Below, piece by piece: positions 11,723 through 22,957 of a DNA stretch of 64,000 nt. Under the pieces are notes generated by a model. That model searched no databases. It had not been told where the DNA came from and worked only from the letters and a program-made list of their open reading frames with translations. Within the stretch, counting starts at the first letter, position 1. Each line of letters begins with the position of its first letter. The stretch comes from Symbiodinium natans (lineage: Eukaryota > Sar > Dinophyceae > Suessiales > Symbiodiniaceae). The stretch covers positions 1 through 64,000 of the forward strand of contig CAJNDS010002706.1 in the NCBI GenBank assembly GCA_905221605.1. Reading direction: 5' to 3'. Both the position numbers and the translations under genes were made by a program.

Positions 11723-13264
11723 TTAGCATCCATCCGCTGCCTTGGGCAAGTGGATTTCAATCTCAGCTGCAGTTGCCCTGTGCGTCCGGTCTCGCGGTTT
11801 GCAGCGCTTGCGCTTGCATGGCCGCCACTCTTTTCCAGAAGCCAGAAGCGCGAGGCCACGAGAAAGCGCTGCGGTGAAAAAAACCTGGAAGCTCGCCTCA
11901 TTCAATTGCAAGGCCTTCTTCTCGCTCTTTGGTGTCAGCCGATGCAATTCCTTCAAGATCTCGCTCTCGGCCAATGGCTTGACTCTAAGTTCAGCAGCCA
12001 GGCGGGCGTCTACTCGACCGATCTTCGTATTGTCCACTGCGCCAGTTGAATGATGATCTGCCCGAAAGAAGTAAGACCGAGACTTGAATGCCAACCAGCA
12101 CTCTTCTTGTAGCAATGCTTTGGCAAGCTCCGGAGTCAACATGTCGGTGAAGACACCGCCAGACGGCATCTGCGAAGCATGATCGCAGCACCGTGCACAA
12201 AGGGCGAAACTGCACTGAGCACAGACAAGTGGTGGCTCTGTCCTTTGCAAGCTGCTTGCACAAATTGAACATGCAGGGAGCGTAGCCCACCAATGGCCCT
12301 CCTGATGCTTGAGAGGGTGCCCCTTGGCACATACCGGATGTGCCGGAAACTCGCGAGATCTCTGAAGGACCTGCCGTGCTCTTGAGTCTCGGATGGCCAT
12401 GCCAGCTCTGAGGATGCGAGCGCCGCCTTCCGAATCCTCGAGGACTGGATAGAACTGACGAAGAGGTACATCCGACTCTCTCACTATTTCCCAAGCCCAA
12501 GGAGGCGACTCTATTGAGAGATCCTCCCATCTCTCAACGGCTGTTGGCCTCAAAAACTTAATTTCTGCCACACGCCGTCCACACTCGTCCGGGTTGGAGA
12601 TGGACAGCAAGCGGGCCACACGTGGTCGATCGATGAAGCGCCGTCGATGCATGACCAGATCCCCTACCTGAAGGCGGTGTCGCCACTCCTCGGTCATGTC
12701 GTCAATCCGACTGACAGCTTGCGGTGCCCTCAAGTCTCCATTATATCCACCTGCCAAGGCATCACCAAATCCACCTAGCCAACGGTTCAAGGCTGGATTC
12801 AACATGCTGACCAGAAGGGCGCTTTTCACCCACTCTGGCTGCAAGAGCACCTCTTCAGGGAGCTGCTTGCCATGGAGTAAGAACTGCGCCAGTTCATTGG
12901 AAAAGTGATTGCAGTTGCGCCGCAAAACATCGTAACTCTTTGGGTTGTAGTCAACGTAAACGTCCTCCTTCAGAAACTCCACTAAGTCTTCATGTGTGCG
13001 AAGCGTGGTTCCCAGTCTCAGAACCTTTGTCGGTGCACCAAAAGGCACATCGGCGAACTCAGACTCCAAGATCACGCCGCCAAACCAGAACTCCTTGCCA
13101 AACACACGTATCCCGGAATGCCACACGCCGTCAAAGGTGTGTCCTCCGAGCAGCGACGCAGGAACCCACTGAGCCACGCCCTTTGAGAGGTCATACAGGG
13201 CAAGCTCCACAACCGACGCCTTCAGGCCCAGAGCGTGAGCCACAAACTCGTAGTAGCCTTCCAG
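11723..13264 (-). CDS. PPPDE/DeSI-type cysteine peptidase with Cys/His-rich region
   Basis: The frame opens at a splice-like CACTAG boundary (13264/13265) and runs to the stop at 11723. Counting from the first residue of the 506-codon core (13243), residues 10-160 are a PPPDE peptidase fold: VELALYDLSKG, the catalytic His in GVWHSGIRVFGKEFWFGG (His42), and the catalytic Cys in RRNCNHFSNELAQFL (Cys111). Family members are desumoylating/deubiquitinating isopeptidases or palmitoyl-thioesterases. A second region (about 302-353) has paired cysteines and histidines (CAKGHPL, CSIC, CAQCSFALCARCC), like a C1/DC1 zinc finger. There is no ATG upstream in frame, so an upstream exon is required; the best candidate is the EF-hand exon just upstream, giving an EF-hand/PPPDE fusion. 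The C-terminal basic tail may include retained intron. Confidence 0.8.
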   Translation of the reverse strand: MEGYYEFVAHALGLKASVVELALYDLSKGVAQWVPASLLGGHTFDGVWHSGIRVFGKEFWFGGVILESEFADVPFGAPTKVLRLGTTLRTHEDLVEFLKEDVYVDYNPKSYDVLRRNCNHFSNELAQFLLHGKQLPEEVLLQPEWVKSALLVSMLNPALNRWLGGFGDALAGGYNGDLRAPQAVSRIDDMTEEWRHRLQVGDLVMHRRRFIDRPRVARLLSISNPDECGRRVAEIKFLRPTAVERWEDLSIESPPWAWEIVRESDVPLRQFYPVLEDSEGGARILRAGMAIRDSRARQVLQRSREFPAHPVCAKGHPLKHQEGHWWATLPACSICASSLQRTEPPLVCAQCSFALCARCCDHASQMPSGGVFTDMLTPELAKALLQEECWLAFKSRSYFFRADHHSTGAVDNTKIGRVDARLAAELRVKPLAESEILKELHRLTPKSEKKALQLNEASFQVFFTAALSRGLALLASGKEWRPCKRKRCKPRDRTHRATAAEIEIHLPKAADGC

Positions 13265-13339
13265 CTAGTGGCAAAGCGTGAAAGCACGAGCGTTGACATC
13301 TGCTTATTCGTTTGACGGCACGAAATCACCCAAGACAAT

Positions 13340-14590
13340 TTAACGCGAAAAATCATATTTTCTGTGAAAGCCAAGTGAACTGAGTGCCCCTGCCAAGCCA
13401 TCTTCTTCTCGGTCGAAATCGGCCTGTTGTGGTGCCTCTACCCCAAGAGGCTCAAAGGCGCACTGCCACGCGTCACTGCGTAGCAATCCGTCACCCTCAA
13501 AATCTGCTGCCTCGAAGGTCGTATGTAGTCGTTTGAGCAGTTCCGGTTCACCTTCCAAAGCCGTTCTAAGGTCTCGATTCAGGTGCTTTGCCGCTACATG
13601 GCTGGGAGCTGATGCCCGGAGCATAATGAAATGCACCCATTCAGAAACACCCAGGCCCTCTTGTGCTTGAAGACCCAAGTCCATTTCTGAGAACCGACAT
13701 CTCTCCACCTCACCCAGCAGCTCCAAATCATCGTTCGATAGAAGCTTGCCAGAATCTTTTTCTATCAGTTCTCGAATATGGTCAAAGAGATCTTGCCGTG
13801 AGAGGTGGCCGGAGCCATCGAAGTCCACGTTTGTGAAGAAATACTCCCTCAGTAGGGTTATGATGCTTGTGCTTGCATCAGATGATGGGCTGGTTGGCGG
13901 GCTGCAGAAGCCAACTGCTCGGGCAGAGCTGTCCCCTGCTGGTGGTCGCAGGGATCGCGAAGACCTCGCAGATGGCAGTGGTGAGATGGGCTCGATCATG
14001 GCATCCAGTCCACCCTCAGAGACATCTAGCATTGCACCTAACCAGGTGTGTATCGTCCTGGTTCTTCGACTTTTCCGCTGGATGTTCGCATCACGCTGCG
14101 GCCGCTGCGGTGCCTCGTGATCGCCATCTACGGAGGCAAAGTGGACCTGTGGCTTTCGACAGCTCCGCACTGCAATGCCCGTGGCAGGCCTTCAGGGCTC
14201 AGGGAATATTCAGGGAATGTGAGAACTAGGAGGACCACATTGACTAAATTCAGTGCTGGACACATGTCTTGTCTATCAGAGGCTGATTCAGGTGGTCTGA
14301 GCATCCAGCCTTGTCGGCTCGTGTGCCTCTTTGTCATAACTGTCATGTGGATGTGGGCTGGTGTCTCGGCGGGCTGCCAGCAGCGTCGGAGGTGGTCCTT
14401 TGGAAGAAGATCTGCGCAAAGTCCCATATCGAGGAAGTGACCACTTGGAGCAGTCCTTCTTGCTGTCCGTGGTGCTACAGGCTGATTCGCTATCTCGTCT
14501 AGATCTTTCTATCTTGAAAGATTGCCGCAACCGCTGTAGCAGGCTGGTTGCACGGAAGGGACTGGGTGCCCCAGTCAACGCATTCGTCAT
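13340..14590 (-). CDS. EF-hand protein (possibly 5' part of the PPPDE gene)
   Basis: The N-terminal exon starts at ATG 14590 (MTNALTGAPSPF) and is Ser/Arg-rich and disordered. A second exon begins near 14172 after a TTGCAG acceptor and stays open to 13340. It contains a good EF-hand loop, DFDGSGHLSRQD, followed by LFDHIRELI, and a second, degenerate loop in ADFEGDGLLRSDAW that lacks an acidic residue at position 12. A third half-motif, DFDREEDGLAG, sits near the end. If the exon stops at 13388 and joins 13264, the frame continues as GLAG|LEGYYEFVAHALG, completing an EF-hand-like helix and running straight into the PPPDE domain. Otherwise the protein ends with YDFSR at 13340. The likely role is calcium-responsive; substrate unknown. 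Confidence 0.6.
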
Positions 14591-14638
14591 GAGCGCCTCC
14601 CAACTAGCTGTCCTTTTCCACGCAAGCTTCTAGGGGGA

Positions 14639-15994
14639 CTAGAAGCCTGACTTGAGATAAACAACCAGTATGCCGGACTGCATCCACCACGAATCACATA
14701 CGTACCTTGCCGCGGTACGTGCGTCAAGCATTCCAAGGCTCTTTAAGCTCTTTTCATCCTTTCTCTCAACTGGAATAAGCAGGGTCAAGTGAGACGCCTC
14801 TGCCACTTTGTGGCCTGGCTGGTCACCATCCTCAGCTTTGCTGATCGCACCCCTGCAGAAAGAATGCAGCGGGCTGCTGGCACGGCAGCCTGCATTAAAC
14901 AGATGCCAGCGTCGGCTATGGCAAGCGCAGTTCGCACTCTCTGTTTCGTTGCAGCTGTCAGCTTCGGCTTCCACCACCTCTGCTGAGCCACCTCTCAAGT
15001 GCCTTCACTGCTCCTTCGCTGAGATGCTAGGCAGCGAAAGGCTTCGCGCAAACTGCCTGGACAGCTCTGAGCAGAATAAGAGCTGCAAACTGATGAAAAT
15101 GAAATTGTTTTGAGCGTTCTTGAGCCCCTCTGTCTCCATGGGGGACGGGGACATGCAGAGGATTGACTCATTGCTTCACTGTGGGCAGAACAGCTTGGTT
15201 GCCTCCCAGTCTCGCGGGGCGGGTTGCAGGTAACAGCAGCCCTTTTCCCGACACCATTGTTTACTTGAAGCCTTGTGATGGCGGTATACGGCATGCATGT
15301 TTGCATTCTCAGGGTCTTGCTAGGCTCGGTGGCATGTGCACTCTAAACATGCGTGTGCGTCTGCAAGGCATGCGTGGCCTGCGAGATTCCCTGAAATCCT
15401 TGATCTGCTTCTCGACCCTCTCCATGTCTCGCTGCTTGCGTCTGTGCTCCTGACAAGCAGAATGCGCAGTCCGCAAGCAAGCTTGGCTCTTCCGACTGCT
15501 TGAGAGCATCTGACGTCTGGCATAAATCTGTATCCTTGAACCAGCGAGCTCCAGACGGCGTTTGGTAGGCCTGCACGGCCACAGAACGTCACAACAAGCC
15601 CTGGTGGTGGAACCTGCTCACGATCGGCTGCCGGCCTTCCTCTCCGAATATATCTTCTCCCTGTATCCATTTCAGCTGTGTTGAAACGCGAGAAAAGACA
15701 TACGTAACATCTTATCAACAACCCCGGCCTGTAGATGACCAATGCTTCGTGGGGAAGATAGCCTGCACAACCAACAGCCGCCGCGGCAGTCCAAGCATCG
15801 CGGATCTCATACACAAGGCAAGCCGAGGCGCGTCGAGCAACTCCAGGATATGTCTGGATTTTCGTGGGATCCGGGGGCTCGCCAAAGCTAACCGCATGAA
15901 CGGTAGGCCTGGCTGCCATGCCTGATGCAGAAATCCCGTGGCATGGAAAAGGTACGCTTGCGCTTGTCCAGCATCGCGCAACCAAACTGTTCAC
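14639..15994 (-). CDS. Unassigned multi-exon gene
   Basis: Several minus-strand stretches have convincing amino-acid composition but lie in different frames, as expected of small exons. They are about 15770-15960 (GMAARPTVHAVSFGEPPDP, then VARRASACLVYEIRDAW), about 15540-15690 (MDTGRRYIRRGRPAADRE, then GLVVTFCGRAGLPNAVW), about 15380-15480 (ACQEHRRKQRDMERVEKQI, a coiled coil), about 14800-14985 (KQRVRTALAIADAGICLMQ) and the last exon ending at 14639 (HLTLLIPVERKDEKSLKSL, then SWWMQSGILVVYLKSGF and stop). I recognise no family. The stop lies only 49 bp from the ATG of the EF-hand gene. Confidence 0.4.
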
Positions 15995-16091
15995 TAATTA
16001 AGTCGCTGAGCTTCACGCTGGCTTCCTCCCACTGCTGCGAAGGCACTTGAGCCGAATTTCTTTGCAGAGAAAGAAAACGACTGCAAGCCAA

Positions 16092-16494
16092 TTAAATCAT
16101 GTAATCCAAAGGCTTGAAAACCAGGCAACTTGCTCTCCTGCTCCCCAGCTTCATCGAAGAGGTGCTCTTCGTTCGCATCCTATGCCACATGTCAGAAAAA
16201 GCACATCGGAATCCACACAGAGTAGCTGTTACACAGGTTTGGTCTAAAGGTTGGTCTTGCTGCAGCCAACGCCAACACAACGAAAGCTTCAGCAAGCTGT
16301 CCACTGTGCCCGGCAAATCGTGGAGGGCCTCCCAAACACAATGCATGCAGATGACCTTGGACAGCCTCCCCATTGTGGCAAGCAGGGCAGATACCTTGCC
16401 AGAATGGTCGGCCATCACAAGGTCTCCTGGCATATCTGCCACGTAGCCCTAGCAAATCTAGCAACATGCTCTCATTGCCCATTTTTTCAAGCAC
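16092..16494 (-). CDS. Possible single exon, unassigned
   Basis: A minus-strand frame with plausible helical composition: DLVMADHSGKVSALLATMGR, then ICMHCVWEALHDLPGTVDSL. No domain recognised and no clear start or stop context. It may be an exon of the gene that ends at 14639, or a chance frame. Confidence 0.2.
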
Positions 16495-16879
16495 CCATCA
16501 CCAAAAAAGATTGTCCAAACACTCTGTGAGAAAGCGCCGTCCCACGCATGTCAGGCAAAATTGCTGCACAGCACATGTCAGTATGAATTCCATGATCACC
16601 TCCCCTCACACGTGGCAAGCGCCTTGTTTGTACCGGTCGGACATGCCCACAAAGCAGGCCCTCGAAAAGTCCCTTTTGCGACTAATTCAACTATTTTTTG
16701 TGCCCAAATCGAGTCTAAGCACACATACTTCTTGATCGAAAAATAAAGGTACAATGACAATGAAAGATTCATGAGTCTCGTTCTCAGAATCTGAGAAACA
16801 AACACCTACACTACACCAGTCCATTTTTATTGCCGTGTCAAATCGTCATAGCATGAGTATCAGAATTGTGAAGCCCCAA

Positions 16880-17016
16880 GCGCACACACCACACACACAC
16901 ACACGCTCACACACTCACACACTCACACACTCACACACTCACACACTCACACACAGAGACAGACAGACAGACCGACAGACAGACAGACAAAGAGACAAAG
17001 TGAGACAAAGAGACAA

Positions 17017-17048
<32 letters not shown>

Positions 17049-18284
17049 GACAGACAGGACAGACAGGACAGACAGGACAGACAGGACAGACAGGACAGAC
17101 AGGACAGACAGGACAGACACACACAGACACACACAGACACACAGAGACACACAGAGACACACAGAGACACACAGAGACACACAGAGACACACAGAGACAC
17201 ACAGAGACACACAGAGACACACAGAGACACACAGAGACACACAGAGACACACAGAGAGACACAGAGACACACAGAGACACACAGAGACACACGCAGACAC
17301 ACAGAGACACACAGACACACACAGACACACACAGACACACACAGAGACACACAGACACACACAGAGACACACAGAGACACACACAGACACACACAGACAC
17401 ACACAGACACACACAGACACACAGACACACACAGACACACACAGACACACACAGACACACAGACACACACAGACACACACAGACACACACAGACACACAC
17501 AGACACACACAGACACACACAGACACACACAGAGACACACACAGACACACACAGGACACACACTAGACACAGACACACCGAGAGACACACAGAGACACAC
17601 AGAGACACACAGAGACACACAGAGAGACACACAGACACACAGAGACACACAGAGACACACAGAGACACACAGAGACACACAGAGACACACAGAGACACAC
17701 AGAGACACACAGAGACACACAGAGACACACAGAGACACACAGAGACACACAGAGACACACAGAGACACACAGAGACACACAGAGACACACAGAGACACAC
17801 AGAGACACACAGAGACACACAGAGACACACAGAGACACACAGAGACACACAGAGACACACAGAGACACACAGAGACACACAGAGACACACAGAGACACAC
17901 AGAGACCCACAGAGACGCACAGAGACGCACAGAGACGCACAGAGACGCACAGAGACACAGAGACGCACAGAGACGCACAGAGACACAGAGACACACAGAG
18001 ACGCACAGACACACACAGACACACACAGACACACACAGACCCACAGAGACACACAGAGACACCAGAGACACACAAGACACACGAGACACACAGACACACA
18101 CCAGGACACACATAACACAGAGACACACAGAGACACACAGAGACACACACAGAGACACACACACACAGAGACACACACAGCACCACACACAGACACACAG
18201 ACACACAGACACCAAGACACACAGACACACAGACCACACAGCCACACAGACCACCAGACCACAGACACACCGAACAGACACACA

Positions 18285-18351
<67 letters not shown>

Positions 18352-18455
18352 GCACCCACACCCACACCCACACCCACACCCACACCCACACCCACCCACG
18401 CACGCACGCATGCCCGCGCGCGCGCGCGCACGCGCAAGCGCACGCGCACAGACAC
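16880..18455. repeat. 1.6-kb compound microsatellite
   Basis: An almost unbroken array of short tandem units on a CA/GA theme that changes stepwise: CACACT hexamers (about 16900-16953), ACAG tetramers (to about 17045), a nine-base GGACAGACA unit (about 17045-17118), mixed ACACAGAC units (to about 17570), a ten-base AGAGACACAC unit repeated more than 30 times (about 17580-17900), variants in which one A becomes G (GACGCACAGA, about 17915-18005), a mixed stretch, pure (CA)n (about 18285-18349), CCCACA hexamers (18350-18395) and a CG-rich alternating tail (18396-18450). Long apparent reading frames across it on both strands are artefacts of the repeat period. Confidence 0.97.
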
Positions 18456-18482
18456 GTTCCGTCTCTGAGTCAGCATTGCTCG

Positions 18483-19860
18483 TTATGGTCCGGAGCACAG
18501 TAGGTATACCCTCTGGAACAGCGCATTGAGTTGGGGCCACGCAATGGCACAGCGATTATTTCCTACTTGCAGGCTGTGACTGGCATCTGAAGCTGATCGC
18601 AGCGGTCTCCACAAGATGCAGAACTTTTCCAAATTTTGGAAGGTCGACCAGCACGAGGTTGTCGTCCGAATTCGCAAATCCTGGACAAGGGCAAGATGGC
18701 AAGCTTTGCGAGTTGCAGGAACTTGCAGGATGTCCTCCTGGATAGGACAGCGTTCCACAACAAGCTTTGGGCTGCGTGAGCGTACAGCGAGACCTTGAAA
18801 ACATCGCGACTGGAGACTCCAGAGAACACAACCAAGGAATCCAAGGTGTCTGCTGCCTGGTGTGGCAACTGGCTCAAGGCATCTACCTTCAGTTACAGCA
18901 TCAAAACTGATGCACATGTGTGGGTATAAGTAACGGCCGTGGCAATGGCATAGGACAAGTCACGAGCGAGGGCACCAAGAAGGCAGCGTTCCAAATGCTG
19001 ACCTGACAAAGGCTTGCCGTCAAGAGCACTCGGAGAATCTCGAAGACATCGGGTTGGCAATAGCAAAATGTCTGGTTTGCTTGCATGACAAGACATGTTC
19101 CTCTGGTCTTCCAAGTTGCCACTGTGCAGACCATCTAAGACCCAAGCTTCGCGGCCTGATCAGCGCGCTACTGTAATGCAGCGAAAGTGTGTGGAATGTC
19201 TGGAAAGCCCAATGCAAGCAAGGTTAGTGTATGTAGCCACCCATTGCCTCACATTATGTGCTGAGACCGATACATGACCTCCAGCGCACGCTGAGGATCC
19301 CCATCCTGTGTGATTTTGAGAGGGCGACAGCAGTGCAGCTCCTGCCCGCAGAGTGAGCCGAGCTAAGCCTGATACCAGGAAGAGGCGCTGCGCTTCCAAG
19401 ACCTCGGGTGCTACTTGGCAATGACTGCAACAAATACAATTTGGCAAATGCCGTCTTGGACCCCGGCGGCCACTTGTTGGCCCTTACCGCCCTTACCCGT
19501 GCTCTTTCCTTTGGCCTGTGAAATGATTGAGCACGCTTGAACACTGGCATTCCCTTGCATTCCGAATTCCATGTCTCAAGGCAGGCAGCTGCATCGCAAT
19601 GCCACAAGTTGCACAGCCCCTCCTCGCATTGCTGGCCCTGTGTTGCCAACTCCTTCGTTTCTTGCTCCTTTGGAAACTTTGGAAAGGCAGCAAAGAGCGC
19701 AGCCCGCGCATCCGGAGGTGAAGAGAAACTTGGATACTCACAAAGGCAGCAGGCATCTCAGTGTCTTCGCTCTCGATGCAGCGTTGACGCTTTGAAGGAT
19801 CGAGCGCCTGTATTATAGTGCTTGCTCTGATGCGCGAAGAAAGCAGACAAGCAGACATTC
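18483..19860 (-). CDS. Exon-like frames, unassigned
   Basis: Minus-strand stretches with helical, protein-like composition, in several frames: about 18590-18880 ([19 protein letters not shown], then [15 protein letters not shown]), about 18930-19080 ([20 protein letters not shown]), about 19200-19440 ([20 protein letters not shown]) and about 19490-19580 ([18 protein letters not shown]). They could be exons of one helical-repeat gene, but I cannot join them or name a domain. Treat as a candidate gene region only. Confidence 0.25.
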
Positions 19861-20743
19861 ATCTCTAGCCTCCTCGCTTGGTCGCTTTTGCGCAGTGCTG
19901 GCCTCTGCCTAGCGTGTTCAGAGATGTTTGGCCGCATTCTCTGTTCGACAGCATGTCCATGGGCTGCGACACTGCAGCACTCATCAGCACCAAGGATCAG
20001 TCGCACAGCCTCGGCACAGTGCTTACTCCACAACTTGGGGGAGAGAGGTTGGAAAAGCAAAACAAGGCAACAGGCCTAAGGCTAGGCTGGCTACAGGGAT
20101 GGCTAATGTGGAGGCGCAACGCAAATCACTTCCTTTTGGTACAAGTAATTGGGGGGTGGGTTGCGGTGTGTTCTGCAGTGTGTTCTGTGTTGCAGACTCA
20201 ACGTTGCATGCAGTGTTGAGAGACTTTAGCCGCCTTTTTGCCGGGATGTATGTCAGGCCAGGGACGGGAGATCATGCAAGGGAATCGCGAGACAAAGGCT
20301 GACCGTGAGTCGCATCGGGGGATGGAGGAGCAAAAGCAGAATCTTCCTTGCAAACTTGGGTCAATAAGATAGGGAGCCCTCTCGGCCACATGCAACACAG
20401 CCTCATGCAACTTCATCAACCGCGCCTTCTGCCATTCACCGGCTATGATTGCAGCACCGACCTGTCTGCAGCTTTGGGTTCGGCATCTGAAGCTGAACAT
20501 GGCATGAAGCCAGAAGCTGAGCCAGCTACTCTGTGGGTCCTGACTTGACGGGTTCCAAACCGCTGGAGGCCGAAATAGTTCAAGAAGCCTCGCGAACAAA
20601 AAACAAGTTACAGCCTTCCGTCATCTTCCGTCTGTTCTGCCTGGAACCATAATGCAGTTGCTGCAGCTCTTGCATGCCTCGCTGTGCGTTGACAAAGGCT
20701 CTGCCTCAGCAAGGCTGCTGAGGCACATGGCCCGGGTCAAGTA
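19861..20743. other. No gene seen
   Basis: Only short frames on both strands and no motif I recognise. Confidence 0.35.
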
Positions 20744-21271
20744 TCATAGGCTTCCAGCTAACGATGCTCTTCGATTTGTCCTCGCCGATGCCTTCAACAG
20801 TCGAAACGCCGCACAGCATGCACAGTCTTTGCAACCAGAGCTATTTTGTTTATCATGCTGTAGTCGCGGTAACCTCTGTAGATGCTCATGACTTAAGTGG
20901 CCACCAGCACACGGCTCCAAACCCTGCTGCTTGGTGCCAGAAGTGGCTTGTGCGGCCCGAGCACTGCCACCCGTGGACGAGTCATGCGAGACATCCTCGC
21001 GACGGCCACAGCGCAGCATCTGGAAGAGTTCGCCGCAGTGTAGTCTTGACGCAGGATTGAAGGCCTCCAGGTTGTGCAACGGCACCTTTCGGAGGACCAC
21101 CTTGAACCGATTGCCACCTCGGGCACAGTTGGAGCTTGCTGAGGCTGCCACACGTAGCTCGGCATCTGTAGGACGAAAGCGTAGCTGCCCCAGTCTCAAC
21201 CGCTCCCTTCGGTATTCCAGGTTCGAAATGCGCACGCGCTTGTCCCAGAGCCTGGAGGCATGGACAGGCAT
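20744..21271 (-). CDS. Unassigned exon with ATG start
   Basis: A minus-strand frame beginning at ATG 21271 (MPVHASRLWDKRVRISNLEY). The first 115 residues are Arg/Leu-rich with an amphipathic pattern (ERLRLGQLRFRPTDAELRVA, then RFKVVLRKVPLHNLEAF), and look coded. The remainder is Cys/Ser/Gly-rich and probably intron read-through beyond a donor near 20960-20990. No family recognised. Confidence 0.3.
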   Translation of the reverse strand: MPVHASRLWDKRVRISNLEYRRERLRLGQLRFRPTDAELRVAASASSNCARGGNRFKVVLRKVPLHNLEAFNPASRLHCGELFQMLRCGRREDVSHDSSTGGSARAAQATSGTKQQGLEPCAGGHLSHEHLQRLPRLQHDKQNSSGCKDCACCAAFRLLKASARTNRRASLAGSL

Positions 21272-22300
21272 GGACTACCTGCGACTAGCTGACTAGCTCC
21301 TGTAATGAACTGGCTTGGTTCTCAACACATCTAGCCGAGTGCCTGTGAAGCACGCTGCGGCGCAACTGGTCTATGGGAAGGCGATGTGCCTTGAGCAATT
21401 ATGTGCACTGATCCGTCGCGATTCTTGGCTAGTGGGATTCCCGATCCAACGTGCACATGCTCTCATGACTCGAAGAAGTGCAACAAGCCCTTGGGAGCCA
21501 ACGCACACCTGCTGAACGGTAACTGCCTTGGGCGCTGGCTCTGTGAAGAGATCAGATATCGATATCGACTTGGATTTGTATGTTTGCATGATTGCTTCTG
21601 AGGTGTTTTTTGGCTGCTCCTTTGGAAGCTTGGGCTGATGCACGTCGGTCCTTCGTGCCTGCGAAGCTGAACTGCTTGGCCTCCAAGGATGCTTGGTGCA
21701 AGTGCCGTTGTGGCTTTCCATGGCTTCCCCCTTTTTGTACATACACGCCACATGACCGCGCTATCCGCGTTGTGCCACGAGGCTACGCCGTTAAATCCTT
21801 CGAGTCTCTCATTGCCGCTCCAAATCCGCTCTGCTCCAGCAGTAGGCCCTCAGTAGGGGGCATCTTGGGGCTCTGGCAGATCTTCCAACGCAACGCGCGA
21901 TGCTGGAAACTGCCTCGCCAGTGTCACAGTTCCTTAGATATCCCAAGGCGAAGTCTCTACGGGGCACTTGTTTGAGACGAGCTAAGTCGGCTAAGCATCT
22001 CTTTGTAGAGTCGGAAATACAAATAGTCGGGTCGATCCTTCCACGATGCCAACACTCAGACTCTCAGATTTCAGCAGATCTCAGCAGCTTTTTTGCCACC
22101 GGCACTGCGATCTCAGCCGTTTGAGGCTGCAGCTTTCGGCCAGCCCTCCCGTCTCATGGTGCCAAAGGACGGTCCTCGAGTCCGAGGCCGAAGCTTGCAA
22201 GCTTTGAAAACAATCTGTCTTTCTTTCTTTCTAGGGGCGTGGGGGCGAACCCCCGGGCGTCATCGCCCGCCCCTGTCTTTGGGGGGCTCAGTCGGCCGCG
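21272..22300. other. No gene seen
   Basis: Short frames only, with no coherent protein-like stretch, motif or RNA gene signature that I can identify. Confidence 0.35.
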
Positions 22301-22307
22301 GGATTTC

Positions 22308-22366
22308 AATATCTCTCTCTCTCTCTCTCTCCCGCACGCATGGCCCCCCCCTCTCTCTCTCTCTCT

Positions 22367-22402
<36 letters not shown>

Positions 22403-22592
22403 GCACGCATAGCCCCCCCCGAAGGGAAGGCCGCCCCGAGAGGCGCGCGACGTCCAAGGGTCCGTCTGAACGGAAGGCCCACGGTATTCGTGGCCCACCA
22501 AACGTGTCACAGGAATGTGGTGCCCCTCATGTTACCCGGTGTGTGTCTCTCTCTCTCTCTCTCTCTCTCTCCCTCTCCCTCTCTCGCAACAA
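22308..22592. repeat. Three (CT)n microsatellite blocks
   Basis: Runs of CT at about 22309-22332, 22351-22402 and 22547-22590, separated by G/C-rich spacers. Two of the spacers share a related sequence beginning CGCACGCATGGCCCCCC or GCACGCATAGCCCCCCC, so a CT-run-plus-spacer unit appears to have been duplicated. Long Arg/Glu frames on the minus strand here are artefacts of the repeat. Confidence 0.9.
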
Positions 22593-22957
22593 GAATTTCC
22601 ATGCCTGCAGAGGAGTCCAGCGAAGGCCCTGCATTGTGGAGCGTACGCGCTTTCAACTTTGCAGCACATGTCATATTTGCCACGACCGCCTTCGCTCTTG
22701 CTACTTTTGCCCTTGCTGTTCTTGCCTTTTCCTGCCACGGCTGGTCTACACATGTCGGTCATGCTTCCTGGAGAAGGCCTTTTCCGCCCTTGCCCTTTCC
22801 TTTCTTGGTTCCTTTGCCGCCACGACCTGGCACAGACAAGTGTCGATGGACCATGATGACCTAAACTTGTCATGGCAGGCGAGGCAACTCTCCAAGCAAC
22901 TTTTGTAACTTGGCAGGGAGACTGGCGTCTCCCGACCTCGGCTGAACATTGGATCAC
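22593..22957 (-). CDS. Gly/Lys-rich exon-like frames
   Basis: Two adjacent minus-strand stretches encode Gly/Lys-rich sequence typical of dinoflagellate RNA-associated linkers: PGRGGKGTKKGKGKGGKGL (about 22770-22850) and VAGKGKNSKGKSSKSEGGRG (about 22680-22745). They lie in different frames, so a short intron or a frame break near 22745-22775 must separate them. No ordered domain is visible. It may be the low-complexity end of an RNA-binding protein. Confidence 0.3.

Noticed and set aside
16835-18476. Very long open frames on both strands across the CA/GA array (up to about 500 codons)
   Set aside because: They consist only of His/Thr/Arg/Asp/Gln or Cys/Val/Leu/Ser runs dictated by the repeat period, and several frames are open at once.
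22093-22908. 271-codon plus-strand frame and overlapping Arg/Glu minus-strand frames
   Set aside because: They depend on CT/GA microsatellite blocks and have no domain-like sequence outside them.
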